A stretch of 64,000 nucleotides of DNA from a virus: positions 1-64,000 of the IMG/VR virus record IMGVR_UViG_3300034106_004008. One strand, written 5' to 3'. Within the stretch, counting starts at the first letter, position 1, and the number at the start of each line of letters is the position of its first letter. The position numbers were made by a program, and so were the translations under genes. The notes beneath the pieces were generated by a model. That model saw only the letters and a program-made list of their open reading frames with translations, was not told the DNA's origin and did not search any database. This document shows positions 32,316-39,305 of this stretch, piece by piece.

Positions 32316-32399
32316 ATTTAACATAATACGAGAGTAAAGGGCAGGTTCCCTTAGAACACCCCAGCCACCTTTTGAGTGCCCGCCCTTCCTTAATTGGAC
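32316..32399 (-). ncRNA. candidate small RNA 1
   Basis: A minus-strand promoter repeat (32404-32435) points into a stretch with no ORF. The predicted transcript can pair AAGGGCGGG (32379-32387 region) with CCTGCCCTT (32337-32345 region), 9 bp with one G-U, and an inner CACTC/GGGTG stem, and ends at the shared terminator. Lone promoter, stem and terminator suggest a structured small RNA. No known family matched by eye. Confidence 0.5.
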
Positions 32400-32403
32400 A
32401 ATA

Positions 32404-32435
32404 CAAAGGTAAATGTATTTTTTTTAATGTGCAAA
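32404..32435 (-). promoter_or_regulatory. early-type promoter repeat without ORF
   Basis: TTTGCACATTAAAAAAAAT, -7 TACCTTTG. The only minus-strand copy inside the plus array. Confidence 0.75.
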
Positions 32436-32475
32436 CTTTAATGTAAGTTTTTTTTATCTTTTTTTTGTGATAAAG

Positions 32476-32507
32476 TTTGCAAGTTAAATTTATTTTGTTT
32501 ATCTTTG
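32476..32507 (+). promoter_or_regulatory. early-type promoter repeat
   Basis: GCAAGTT variant, -7 TATCTTTG; start codon 23 nt downstream. Divergent from the small-RNA promoter. Confidence 0.8.
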
Positions 32508-32530
32508 TATCAACAAAACAAACAAACAAT

Positions 32531-32848
32531 ATGTTATTAATCGGATTAAAAACAGACTACACCTGCGTTGGAGTTTATGACACCGACTATTCAAGCGTTC
32601 GCCACCAACAAACAGATATTATCGCAGGTAGTCCAAGCGACACAAAGGAAACCCTTTCCGAACTTTACCACGAAATGGTTAAAAAAGCCGAAAGAAGTCA
32701 AAATAAGTTAAGTAAGATTGAAAATGAATTGGAGTATTCTAATATGACTGAAGCGGAGTATCTTCGTAAAACAACTAAACTATTGGCTGATATTAAGATT
32801 TTAAAGTATGACCGAGTGTTGATTGTTGATGGTATTATTTTGAAATAA
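32531..32848 (+). CDS. hypothetical protein (105 aa)
   Basis: MLLIGLKTDYTCVGVYDTDY; central helical coiled-coil-like part (KKAERSQNKLSKIENELEYS). Unrecognised. Confidence 0.68.
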   Translation: MLLIGLKTDYTCVGVYDTDYSSVRHQQTDIIAGSPSDTKETLSELYHEMVKKAERSQNKLSKIENELEYSNMTEAEYLRKTTKLLADIKILKYDRVLIVDGIILK

Positions 32849-32850
32849 AA

Positions 32851-32882
32851 TTTGCAAGTTAAAAAAACTACACTTATCTTTG
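32851..32882 (+). promoter_or_regulatory. early-type promoter repeat
   Basis: GCAAGTT variant with A-tract, -7 TATCTTTG; start codon 19 nt downstream. Confidence 0.8.
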
Positions 32883-32901
32883 TATCAAGAAATCAAACGA
32901 T

Positions 32902-33201
32902 ATGCACAAAGCGACATTGAACTATTGGAACCCAAGAAACGAAACGGTTGTAACCGAAACGGGTTTTTGTTACCTTGATAAGACATCGGTTATCACCAGT
33001 ACAAAGGAAATTGCGGACATAACCGAGATAGGTTTGTTTGAACAATTCTATAAACTGAATAATCGTTTAAGATATTGCAACGGGAGTTATTACAAGTTTC
33101 AAGACAACGAGTGGGAACAAAAGTACCAAGCGTGGTTAAAGTCCGATGACTATAAAAAGAAATCGTTTGACCTTTACTACGGGAACGGAGTTGTTGATTA
33201 A
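32902..33201 (+). CDS. hypothetical protein (99 aa)
   Basis: MHKATLNYWNPRNETVVTET; Tyr/Trp-rich. Its stop abuts the next promoter. Unrecognised. Confidence 0.66.
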   Translation: MHKATLNYWNPRNETVVTETGFCYLDKTSVITSTKEIADITEIGLFEQFYKLNNRLRYCNGSYYKFQDNEWEQKYQAWLKSDDYKKKSFDLYYGNGVVD

Positions 33202-33233
33202 TTTGCACATTAAATTTATTTCGTTTATCTTTG
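33202..33233 (+). promoter_or_regulatory. early-type promoter repeat, leaderless spacing
   Basis: GCACATT variant, -7 TATCTTTG; ATG exactly 4 nt downstream. Confidence 0.8.
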
Positions 33234-33237
33234 TGAT

Positions 33238-33453
33238 ATGGAAAACGAAATCGATCAATTAAAGCACCGCCTTGCAATGGTTAAAGATGACTTGGATGTT
33301 ATCCGAAAGTTTATCTATGAGAACGGGTTGGCAAAACAATTTGAGCAACCAACGGGAATGGCTGACGAGTGTTGGACACACTTAAACAACATTGAAATTG
33401 CTTGCGACCTTTCAACCGATGAACCATTAAGTTGGAAACCATTTGCGAGTTAA
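33238..33453 (+). CDS. acidic small protein (71 aa)
   Basis: MENEIDQLKHRLAMVKDDLD begins with a probable coiled coil. C-terminal FAS-stop is encoded by the next promoter. Confidence 0.68.
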   Translation: MENEIDQLKHRLAMVKDDLDVIRKFIYENGLAKQFEQPTGMADECWTHLNNIEIACDLSTDEPLSWKPFAS

Positions 33454-33473
33454 ATTTATTATACTTATATTTG
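33442..33473 (+). promoter_or_regulatory. early-type promoter repeat, leaderless spacing
   Basis: GCGAGTT variant, -7 TATATTTG; ATG exactly 4 nt downstream. Confidence 0.8.
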
Positions 33474-33477
33474 CATT

Positions 33478-33708
33478 ATGTTTCAAGTACAATCAAATCA
33501 ATACATACCCCGTAAGGGTAAAAGCACACCGAGTGGTATGCCTATGTGTGCGACATACTATTATGTTACCAACGAACGAGGGCAAGTGGTAAGCCACAAA
33601 ACCTTAAAACCTTATAGAGGTAAGGACTTGGCTAACTATTGGTTTCACGATAAACAAAGTGCTGAAAACTTTGCAAATAAATTGAATGAAAATTTGCAGG
33701 TTAAATAA
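33478..33708 (+). CDS. basic small protein (76 aa)
   Basis: MFQVQSNQYIPRKGKSTPSG; basic, ends LQVK with the stop inside the next promoter. Unrecognised. Confidence 0.66.
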   Translation: MFQVQSNQYIPRKGKSTPSGMPMCATYYYVTNERGQVVSHKTLKPYRGKDLANYWFHDKQSAENFANKLNENLQVK

Positions 33709-33724
33709 ATTACATTTATCTTTG
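33693..33724 (+). promoter_or_regulatory. early-type promoter repeat
   Basis: TTTGCAGGTTAAATAAATT, -7 TATCTTTG; start codon 20 nt downstream. Confidence 0.8.
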
Positions 33725-33744
33725 TATCAACAAAACGAAACGAT

Positions 33745-34095
33745 ATGAAAGCATTTAAGATTAACACCGCTGACCGCAAAATCGAAGAAATTGAAATCAA
33801 CGATTGGAAAGACATTGCACCTGCTATTGGTAATGGTTGCGAAACCTTCGCTTGTCCTGTAACATTCGAGAACAACGACACAATCTACACCGATGATGAG
33901 GGGTTGTATCATCCGTTTGATGGTGGGTTTATGATGGCGGACTGGCAATACCCTATTGTAGGAAACGCTATCTTACAAGGTACTGATGATGATGGCGAAA
34001 GCACCGAGCCAATCACAACAAAAGAAGAATTGGAAGCAATGGTTATTTGGGTGGACAAAGCCACTTGCGACCGATGGGCTGCACAATTTAACTAA
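33745..34095 (+). CDS. DUF3846-like protein (116 aa)
   Basis: MKAFKINTADRKIEEIEIND..., then TIYTDDEGLYHPFDGGFM and YPIVGNAILQGTDDDGESTE resemble DUF3846-type phage proteins (beta strand, DExGL, then IVGNA). Acidic. Function unknown. Confidence 0.62.
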   Translation: MKAFKINTADRKIEEIEINDWKDIAPAIGNGCETFACPVTFENNDTIYTDDEGLYHPFDGGFMMADWQYPIVGNAILQGTDDDGESTEPITTKEELEAMVIWVDKATCDRWAAQFN

Positions 34096-34099
34096 AAAA

Positions 34100-34131
34100 C
34101 TTGCGAGTTAAATTTATTACACATATCTTTG
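34100..34131 (+). promoter_or_regulatory. early-type promoter repeat
   Basis: CTTGCGAGTTAAATTTATT, -7 ATATCTTTG; start codon 21 nt downstream. Confidence 0.8.
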
Positions 34132-34152
34132 TATCAACAAAAACAAACAAAT

Positions 34153-34392
34153 ATGTTAAAAGTAACCGACTTCGCAAAAGATTACCACGATGACCGAGAA
34201 AGGGCATTCAAAGTGTTGAGCAGTTGTAACAACTTTTTGCAACTGAAAACCGCAAGAAATTACTTTGAGGCGGTAAAACAAAAATGGGGTTATGCCCAAA
34301 GTATCAATCCAACAATTAAACTTATGGTTGATACCGATGAAGAGAAGTTTATCAAAAAACTTCAAAGTATGGAAGTATCATTGATTTGTTAA
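34153..34392 (+). CDS. helical small protein (79 aa)
   Basis: MLKVTDFAKDYHDDRERAFK; charged, helical. Unrecognised. Confidence 0.66.
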   Translation: MLKVTDFAKDYHDDRERAFKVLSSCNNFLQLKTARNYFEAVKQKWGYAQSINPTIKLMVDTDEEKFIKKLQSMEVSLIC

Positions 34393-34419
34393 ATTGCTTG
34401 TTTGTTTATTTGATGATTG

Positions 34420-34446
34420 GGTGGGGGAAATCCCCACCCTTTTTTG
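34420..34446 (+). terminator. intrinsic terminator
   Basis: GGGTGGGG(GAAAT)CCCCACCC followed by T6. Confidence 0.8.
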
Positions 34447-34480
34447 TTTATAACAATGTGGATAACTTAGATCCCTGAAA

Positions 34481-34512
34481 TTTGCAAGTTAAATTTATTT
34501 CATTTATCTTTG
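34481..34512 (+). promoter_or_regulatory. early-type promoter repeat
   Basis: GCAAGTT variant, -7 TATCTTTG; start codon 20 nt downstream. Confidence 0.8.
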
Positions 34513-34532
34513 TATCAACAAAAACAAACAAA

Positions 34533-34808
34533 ATGGCAATCAAGCAAACGGACATTCGTTTAATGGAGCTAAAGAGTAAGTTGGTTAAGTTTAATGACCG
34601 AGCAACAGAAATTTTGGGTGAGAAAACAACATTGATGTTTAAGTTGGAGAACGGGCACATACACCCTATTCTTTGTCTTATGAAAGTACACGCACTGGAC
34701 TTTGAGATGTGTCTTATCAACGAAGAAGTTAATGAACTTAAAACGGAGTTTGAAACAATACAAATGGTTAGCGAACTTAACATTGATTTTTCAACCGAAG
34801 ATTTTTGA
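34533..34808 (+). CDS. helical hypothetical protein (91 aa)
   Basis: MAIKQTDIRLMELKSKLVKF; two helices around a short HIHPILCLM segment. Unrecognised. Confidence 0.66.
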   Translation: MAIKQTDIRLMELKSKLVKFNDRATEILGEKTTLMFKLENGHIHPILCLMKVHALDFEMCLINEEVNELKTEFETIQMVSELNIDFSTEDF

Positions 34809-34815
34809 GGTAAAA

Positions 34816-34847
34816 TTTGCAAGTTAAATTTATTTCATTTATCTTTG
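34816..34847 (+). promoter_or_regulatory. early-type promoter repeat
   Basis: GCAAGTT variant, -7 TATCTTTG; start codon 23 nt downstream. Confidence 0.8.
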
Positions 34848-34870
34848 TATCATAATCAAAAATAAACAAG

Positions 34871-35227
34871 ATGAAAAAAGTATTCTTTATCGCAGTTGTG
34901 TTGTTCGGAGTAACAACCGCAAAAGCACAAACAACCAACAAGGTTGATGTTGTTGACACCCTTGAAACTTGCTCAAAGTTAGCACAAAACAAACTTACTT
35001 TGCCAACAAACATTTCCGAAGAAATGACAATTTCAAGGAACGCAAGTAACGGAACATTAGTTGCTACATTCACAAAGCATTTGGCAGAAAGTGATATTGA
35101 GTTGGTTAAAAACTACATAAACTATTATTATGAAAGGTGGCAACCAAAGGGTAGTAAATATAATAGTTCAGCACCCGATATTGACAACAAAAAAAATAAG
35201 TGTGTCATAACATTCTATAAACTTTAA
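34871..35227 (+). CDS. secreted small protein (118 aa)
   Basis: MKKVFFIAVVLFGVTTAKAQ is a Sec signal peptide with an AxA-type cleavage site near residue 19. The mature part is a basic alpha/beta domain. Exported to the periplasm; role unknown. Confidence 0.7.
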   Translation: MKKVFFIAVVLFGVTTAKAQTTNKVDVVDTLETCSKLAQNKLTLPTNISEEMTISRNASNGTLVATFTKHLAESDIELVKNYINYYYERWQPKGSKYNSSAPDIDNKKNKCVITFYKL

Positions 35228-35243
35228 TTCTTTCCGATTGAAA

Positions 35244-35274
35244 AAAGGGGTGGAGAAATCCGCCCTTTTTTTTT
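35244..35274 (+). terminator. intrinsic terminator
   Basis: GGGTGGA...TCCGCCC hairpin (imperfect) followed by T9. Confidence 0.7.
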
Positions 35275-35283
35275 GTGTTAAAA

Positions 35284-35315
35284 TTTGCAAGTTAAATTTA
35301 TTTCATTTATATTTG
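35284..35315 (+). promoter_or_regulatory. early-type promoter repeat
   Basis: GCAAGTT variant, -7 TATATTTG; start codon 23 nt downstream. Confidence 0.8.
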
Positions 35316-35338
35316 TATCAACAAAAACAAACAAGCAA

Positions 35339-35743
35339 ATGGAAACTTTAATCAAAGAAACAAAAAGAATTTTAGCGGGTTGGGATATGCCCGAAGTTGA
35401 AGATGAAATGGAAGCACAAATCTATTGGGAAGATTTTGTGTACGAAGTAAAAACAATGATGAAGAAAATGCGTACAAAGAAATTCTTTTGTTACGGACTT
35501 TCTTTGACTTGGAGAAATGTTGCAGGGTACACCGAATTTGAAACGGATAGTGCAGAAACTTTAATCCGTAAACTTGCACCGAACACTGGGGAGTTTACAA
35601 TGTTGTTTCACCCGACCGACAACAAGGGTATCATTGAAGTTGTTATTTCTCACCACGATAAACCAATGGGGGAAACAATGTACCTTATGTCGCAGTCAAT
35701 GGAAAAGAAACAAGGTATCAAAGAAACATATTTTGACCGCTAA
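35339..35743 (+). CDS. hypothetical protein (134 aa)
   Basis: METLIKETKRILAGWDMPEV; helical N-terminal part, then a beta-rich C-terminal part. Unrecognised. Confidence 0.7.
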   Translation: METLIKETKRILAGWDMPEVEDEMEAQIYWEDFVYEVKTMMKKMRTKKFFCYGLSLTWRNVAGYTEFETDSAETLIRKLAPNTGEFTMLFHPTDNKGIIEVVISHHDKPMGETMYLMSQSMEKKQGIKETYFDR

Positions 35744-35755
35744 TTGTGGATAAGA

Positions 35756-35779
35756 AAGGGGAAGAAATTCCCCTTTTTA
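35756..35779 (+). terminator. intrinsic terminator, GGGGAAG type
   Basis: GGGGAA(GAAA)TTCCCC followed by T5. Confidence 0.78.
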
Positions 35780-35811
35780 TTTGCACATTAAATTTATTTC
35801 ATTTATTTTTG
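35780..35811 (+). promoter_or_regulatory. early-type promoter repeat
   Basis: GCACATT variant, -7 TATTTTTG; start codon 20 nt downstream. Confidence 0.78.
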
Positions 35812-35831
35812 TTATATCAAAAACAAAACAA

Positions 35832-36152
35832 ATGGAAAATTTTAATCAAGTATGTGTTTGGCACGGAACAATTGTTGGAAAGAGTTGTGCCAAAGATTTT
35901 GAAAATTGGCTCAAAGAAGAGTTTAATGTTCGCGGAGTTTATTGCGAAGAAGTTTTAACTTTGCCAACACCTGGCGAAGAGGGAACAGGTGGAAGAAACG
36001 ATTTGTTCTTTCGTGTCCACGATGAAGATGTTATGAAGTTCGCAGTACCACGATTGCAGATTGGTATTCGTTGGTGGGAAGATGTTTTGAACAACGGAAA
36101 CGAAGTTTTATATCCGCAAGAAACATTGGACAAATATCCAAAAACTTGGTAA
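35832..36152 (+). CDS. hypothetical protein (106 aa)
   Basis: MENFNQVCVWHGTIVGKSCA, then NWLKEEFNVRGVYCEEVLTL; acidic alpha/beta. Unrecognised. Confidence 0.68.
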   Translation: MENFNQVCVWHGTIVGKSCAKDFENWLKEEFNVRGVYCEEVLTLPTPGEEGTGGRNDLFFRVHDEDVMKFAVPRLQIGIRWWEDVLNNGNEVLYPQETLDKYPKTW

Positions 36153-36166
36153 AAATGTGTTGAAAA

Positions 36167-36198
36167 CTTGTGAGTTAAATTTATTATATATACCTTTG
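36167..36198 (+). promoter_or_regulatory. early-type promoter repeat
   Basis: CTTGTGAGTTAAATTTATT, -7 TACCTTTG; start codon 27 nt downstream. Confidence 0.75.
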
Positions 36199-36225
36199 CA
36201 CTCACAAAATTAGGAAAAAGAAAAA

Positions 36226-36429
36226 ATGGAAAACACAAAAACTTGGTACGAGGTATTTCGCACAAATGATGATGAAAGCACCGAAACCATATTCGCTGAT
36301 GAAAACTTGGAAACTTGCGTAAAGGTTTACCGAAAGGAAAAGATTACCGACAAGACAATCAAAATTGACAAATGGTTGTCCGCACCTTTCTTGGAATTTC
36401 CAATCCCTTACCAATCAATACTGAATTAA
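36226..36429 (+). CDS. small hypothetical protein (67 aa)
   Basis: MENTKTWYEVFRTNDDESTE; alpha/beta. Followed 2 nt later by the next gene. Confidence 0.65.
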   Translation: MENTKTWYEVFRTNDDESTETIFADENLETCVKVYRKEKITDKTIKIDKWLSAPFLEFPIPYQSILN

Positions 36430-36431
36430 CA

Positions 36432-36602
36432 ATGGAACATTCGGTATTGATTGTTGAGGAGATACGGCTCAAAGAACGATATAAAACTTTGTCCGAGTTG
36501 TGGGAACCTAATAGCAAACATAGAACCCACACAAAGATTTCAAAAGAAATGGATAAAGTTTTGGATCGATTAAAAGAAATTAAAAAAATACTTGCGAGTT
36601 AA
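36432..36602 (+). CDS. basic helical protein (56 aa)
   Basis: ATG 36432 (MEHSVLIVEEIRLKERYKTL). Coiled-coil-like; C-terminal ILAS-stop is encoded by the next promoter. Confidence 0.63.
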   Translation: MEHSVLIVEEIRLKERYKTLSELWEPNSKHRTHTKISKEMDKVLDRLKEIKKILAS

Positions 36603-36622
36603 ATTTATTACACTTATCTTTG
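36591..36622 (+). promoter_or_regulatory. early-type promoter repeat overlapping the 36432 gene end
   Basis: CTTGCGAGTTAAATTTATT, -7 TATCTTTG; start codon 22 nt downstream. Confidence 0.8.
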
Positions 36623-36644
36623 CTGTATCAAAAAACAAAACGAT

Positions 36645-37019
36645 ATGAACAATCCATTTCCAAAAGCACCTTCGGGTAGCTACAAACAAATCCTTATTGA
36701 GGGTTTAAGAAACATTGGTGAGAACAAGGTAGCTGATGAATTCGCCAACGGCAGTATGAAACTTGCAATCGTTTCAAGTATCACGGGAAGCGTTAAGTTA
36801 TTCCCCGAACTGAACGAGGTTTGCGAGAGGGCATTGAATGCAGTTGATGTGAATGACAATGTTCGTTATTACTTTTGGGGTATTGCGAACGGACAATTTG
36901 CAATCGCTTCAAGCAATGTTGATTTCATCTATAACAAAGATGATAAAGAAGCGGAAGCGTATGCAAAGATGAGAGCTAATTTGAGCGACAAAGAGGTTAT
37001 ACAACCTTACTTTTCATAG
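36645..37019 (+). CDS. hypothetical protein (124 aa)
   Basis: MNNPFPKAPSGSYKQILIEG, then VRYYFWGIANGQFAIASSNV; acidic. Unrecognised. Confidence 0.68.
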   Translation: MNNPFPKAPSGSYKQILIEGLRNIGENKVADEFANGSMKLAIVSSITGSVKLFPELNEVCERALNAVDVNDNVRYYFWGIANGQFAIASSNVDFIYNKDDKEAEAYAKMRANLSDKEVIQPYFS

Positions 37020-37044
37020 AACTTGATTTGTTTTCATATTTGAA

Positions 37045-37077
37045 AAAGGTGGGCGGAGAAATCTGCCCCTTTTTTTT
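37045..37077 (+). terminator. intrinsic terminator
   Basis: GGGCGGAGAAATCTGCCCC hairpin followed by T8. Confidence 0.68.
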
Positions 37078-37086
37078 GTATTAAAA

Positions 37087-37118
37087 TTTGCAAGTTAAAT
37101 TTATTTCACTTATCTTTG
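37087..37118 (+). promoter_or_regulatory. early-type promoter repeat, leaderless spacing
   Basis: GCAAGTT variant, -7 TATCTTTG; ATG exactly 4 nt downstream. Confidence 0.8.
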
Positions 37119-37122
37119 AACT

Positions 37123-37341
37123 ATGAAATCAAACAAGCAATACGATGTGTTAAGTCCCGATGGGTTTAGCATTCATTTCAGCGACACTTACAATAGTGTT
37201 GAGGAAGCAAAGAACGCCTTAACTGAATGGAAGAAGCGTTACGAGTTTCAAGGTTACTATTCATCAACGAACTATGGTAGAATTCCGTTAGACGAGTTGG
37301 AAAACTATTGTGAAATCATTGAGGTTGAATTATGCGAATAA
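37123..37341 (+). CDS. small hypothetical protein (72 aa)
   Basis: MKSNKQYDVLSPDGFSIHFS; acidic C terminus. Overlaps the next gene by 10 nt. Confidence 0.66.
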   Translation: MKSNKQYDVLSPDGFSIHFSDTYNSVEEAKNALTEWKKRYEFQGYYSSTNYGRIPLDELENYCEIIEVELCE

Positions 37342-37496
37342 ACAAGTTTAGAATTCGGAAAGCGTGGGAATGCTATCTGAATGGAAGGAAACAAAAACGA
37401 AGCATTTACTGGTCAATCCGTTTGGCCCTATGGTGGTTTAACTCTGGGTATAACTTTGTTGGGGATAAAAAAATTGAAACAAAGTTTGCAAGTTAA
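37332..37496 (+). CDS. very basic, Trp-rich small protein (54 aa)
   Basis: MRINKFRIRKAWECYLNGRK, then ALWWFNSGYNFVG; ends KFAS-stop inside the next promoter. Charge suggests nucleic-acid or membrane contact. Confidence 0.55.
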   Translation: MRINKFRIRKAWECYLNGRKQKRSIYWSIRLALWWFNSGYNFVGDKKIETKFAS

Positions 37497-37516
37497 ATTT
37501 ATTTAACTTATCTTTA
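37485..37516 (+). promoter_or_regulatory. early-type promoter repeat, variant -7
   Basis: GCAAGTT variant, -7 TATCTTTA (last base altered); ATG exactly 4 nt downstream. Confidence 0.7.
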
Positions 37517-37520
37517 AACT

Positions 37521-37631
37521 ATGAAAAGATTAACAGCAAGACAAAGAATGGTTTGTTTGGGGCAATTAATTCTTTTTTCACCACTTATTCTTTATAGCAT
37601 TTGGGTGATTTGTAAACAACGATATAACTAA
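37521..37631 (+). CDS. membrane microprotein (36 aa)
   Basis: MKRLTARQRMVCLGQLILFS begins a basic end plus one hydrophobic helix (about 12-30). Leaderless promoter directly upstream. Confidence 0.55.
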   Translation: MKRLTARQRMVCLGQLILFSPLILYSIWVICKQRYN

Positions 37632-37634
37632 AAT

Positions 37635-37686
37635 ATGGCGAAAGCAAGGTAGAAAGAACGTAATAGTTAAACAAGGTTGGCGATGA
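37635..37686 (+). pseudogene. relic of a 25930-like gene
   Basis: Begins ATGGCGAAAGCA (compare ATGGCAAAAGCA at 25930) and then jumps to a sequence matching the 3' end of the 25930 gene (AACGTAATAGTTAAACAAGG then TTGGCGATGA). The middle is missing and the frame is broken by an early TAG. Confidence 0.6.
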
Positions 37687-37713
37687 GTACAATATAAGAA
37701 AAACTTTTAAGTT

Positions 37714-38055
37714 ATGAAAAGACAGGAAATCATAGACAAGTTGGTAGATAACGACATCAACACAATCATATCGGAACACGAACGAGGTGACAATAGTTAT
37801 GTTGCCAGTATATTTGAATACGGGATGAAAGGGTATGCGAATTTCACCGATAAAGAATTGGTTACTGAATACAAGGAAATTTTTGATGAGGTTATTGAAA
37901 TTGAATACGACCTTTATTGCGAAAATTGTGGTTGGATTGGTGGTAAGGATGAGTTGAAATCGGTAATGGTTGACAACGAACATAATCCACAAGACCATAC
38001 TTTGTATGAGGAAAAAGTTTGTCCTGAATGTGGTAAAGATAATTTTGCAGAATAA
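37714..38055 (+). CDS. zinc-ribbon hypothetical protein (113 aa)
   Basis: MKRQEIIDKLVDNDINTIIS; helical N-terminal two-thirds, then CENCGW...CPECGKDNF, a CxxC pair zinc ribbon. No promoter repeat directly upstream, so probably co-transcribed from 37485. Confidence 0.7.
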   Translation: MKRQEIIDKLVDNDINTIISEHERGDNSYVASIFEYGMKGYANFTDKELVTEYKEIFDEVIEIEYDLYCENCGWIGGKDELKSVMVDNEHNPQDHTLYEEKVCPECGKDNFAE

Positions 38056-38057
38056 AA

Positions 38058-38089
38058 TTTGCACATTAAATTTATTTCATTTATCTTTG
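38058..38089 (+). promoter_or_regulatory. early-type promoter repeat, leaderless spacing
   Basis: GCACATT variant, -7 TATCTTTG; ATG exactly 4 nt downstream. Confidence 0.8.
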
Positions 38090-38093
38090 TGTT

Positions 38094-38237
38094 ATGAAAA
38101 ACGAAACACAAGATTGGAAACAAGGTTTGTCAGAAAGACACATTGCTCAAATCATTCGTAGGAATATGATAACAAGGAGCAAACCTTCGGGTAAAACATA
38201 TAACCGAAAAAAACTTAAACAAAAGTTTGCAAGTTAA
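38094..38237 (+). CDS. very basic small protein (47 aa)
   Basis: MKNETQDWKQGLSERHIAQI, then an Arg/Lys-rich half ending QKFAS-stop inside the next promoter. Own leaderless promoter. Confidence 0.6.
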   Translation: MKNETQDWKQGLSERHIAQIIRRNMITRSKPSGKTYNRKKLKQKFAS

Positions 38238-38257
38238 ATTTATTTCGTTTATCTTTG
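38226..38257 (+). promoter_or_regulatory. early-type promoter repeat
   Basis: GCAAGTT variant, -7 TATCTTTG; start codon 20 nt downstream. Confidence 0.8.
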
Positions 38258-38277
38258 AACTATCAAAACAAAAAAAT

Positions 38278-38475
38278 ATGAAAAAAGTTAAAGTTATCCC
38301 ATTCGTGCTTTCAATCCTTGGTTTGATAACCATTGGAGTAAGCGTTGGACTTGCCCTGCAATCAAAGGGTTACATCAAGAACGAAGAGTTTGCATTCTTC
38401 TTCGGAACAGGTTTATTGTTTCTATTCATTTTATTCCTTTCTTTGAATGCGAATAAAAATGATTTCACTTGGTAA
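38278..38475 (+). CDS. two-helix membrane protein (65 aa)
   Basis: MKKVKVIPFVLSILGLITIG: helices about 6-26 and 40-58 with a short loop. Unrecognised; a small membrane effector is possible. Confidence 0.68.
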   Translation: MKKVKVIPFVLSILGLITIGVSVGLALQSKGYIKNEEFAFFFGTGLLFLFILFLSLNANKNDFTW

Positions 38476-38479
38476 AAAA

Positions 38480-38511
38480 TTTGCACATTAAATTTATTTC
38501 GTTTATCTTTG
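38480..38511 (+). promoter_or_regulatory. early-type promoter repeat without ORF
   Basis: GCACATT variant, -7 TATCTTTG; followed by a structured region without a reasonable ORF. Confidence 0.78.
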
Positions 38512-38513
38512 TA

Positions 38514-38675
38514 TTAAATAACAAGTAGAAACAATCCCGCCCCAGTTTCTTGTTTCGTGCACGGGAAGGATTTATAAGGTGGGTGAGAACGGATGACGTT
38601 TGTCTTTTGTAATCCGTCAATAAACAGAAAAAGGCAAAATGCATTTAATTGGGGAAAGAAATTTCCCCTTTTTTT
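38514..38675 (+). ncRNA. candidate small RNA 2
   Basis: Lies between a full promoter repeat and a strong terminator (38651-38675). No ORF above about 20 codons. Possible fold: GAAAC (38528-38532) with GTTTC (38545-38549); the loop TCCCG (38535-38539) with CGGGA (38562-38566) as a pseudoknot; ACGGAT (38589-38594) with ATCCGT (38612-38617). Independent promoter, dense pairing and a terminator make a small RNA the best reading. No known family recognised. Confidence 0.6.
38651..38675 (+). terminator. intrinsic terminator
   Basis: GGGGAAA(GAAA... )TTTCCCC stem followed by T7. Confidence 0.8.
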
Positions 38676-38684
38676 GAATTAAAA

Positions 38685-38716
38685 TTTGCAAGTTAAATTT
38701 ATTTCACTTATCTTTG
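38685..38716 (+). promoter_or_regulatory. early-type promoter repeat
   Basis: GCAAGTT variant, -7 TATCTTTG; start codon 22 nt downstream. Confidence 0.8.
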
Positions 38717-38738
38717 TATCAACAAAAACAAACAAACA

Positions 38739-38891
38739 ATGAAAGATATTAAAGAAATGTTCATCACGCTGAATGATTTTCGCAAGGAAGATCCGAAAGA
38801 GTTTTATGGTTCAGTCGCCTTTATGATTTTTATGTCTGCGTTTCTTTACGCATCACTTTGGTTCGCGGCAATCATTGAGGGGAGAGTTTAA
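38739..38891 (+). CDS. small membrane protein (50 aa)
   Basis: MKDIKEMFITLNDFRKEDPK, then one hydrophobic helix (about 24-46). Own promoter; ends at the next promoter. Confidence 0.6.
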   Translation: MKDIKEMFITLNDFRKEDPKEFYGSVAFMIFMSAFLYASLWFAAIIEGRV

Positions 38892-38923
38892 TTTGCATAT
38901 TAAAAATAAAATGTTTATATTTG
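38892..38923 (+). promoter_or_regulatory. early-type promoter repeat, leaderless spacing
   Basis: GCATATT variant, -7 TATATTTG; ATG exactly 4 nt downstream. Confidence 0.75.
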
Positions 38924-38927
38924 TAGT

Positions 38928-39305
38928 ATGAAACAAATACTTTTAACACTCATTTGCTTAACTACCTTTGTTGGAGTTAAAGCGAGTACAAACCCGAAAG
39001 AGCCCAAACTTGTTTTGGAGGTTCACTACACAAACGAAACGGATATAGCCAAACTAAACGCTTTGCAGTCCGACCCCGAATTTTGTTGTGTCTTTGATAT
39101 TAAAGTGGCGAAAACCACAAAGGAAAGTTACACCGAGATAAGACACAAAGAAACAAATGTTTTGCTGGGAACATTCTATGGTGCAACACCTTCGGTTGAT
39201 TTTGTTATGGAGATATACAACAAACAACTTACACCCGAATATGTTGAGTACATTGTACCACGAATATTGTTGCTTGAAAAGACAATGCAAGTAACGAAAG
39301 ATTAA
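38928..39305 (+). CDS. secreted hypothetical protein (125 aa)
   Basis: MKQILLTLICLTTFVGVKAS is a Sec signal (cleavage near 19-20). The mature part has a CC pair (EFCCVF) and a helical C terminus. Similar in size and layout to the 34871 secreted protein. Confidence 0.68.
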   Translation: MKQILLTLICLTTFVGVKASTNPKEPKLVLEVHYTNETDIAKLNALQSDPEFCCVFDIKVAKTTKESYTEIRHKETNVLLGTFYGATPSVDFVMEIYNKQLTPEYVEYIVPRILLLEKTMQVTKD

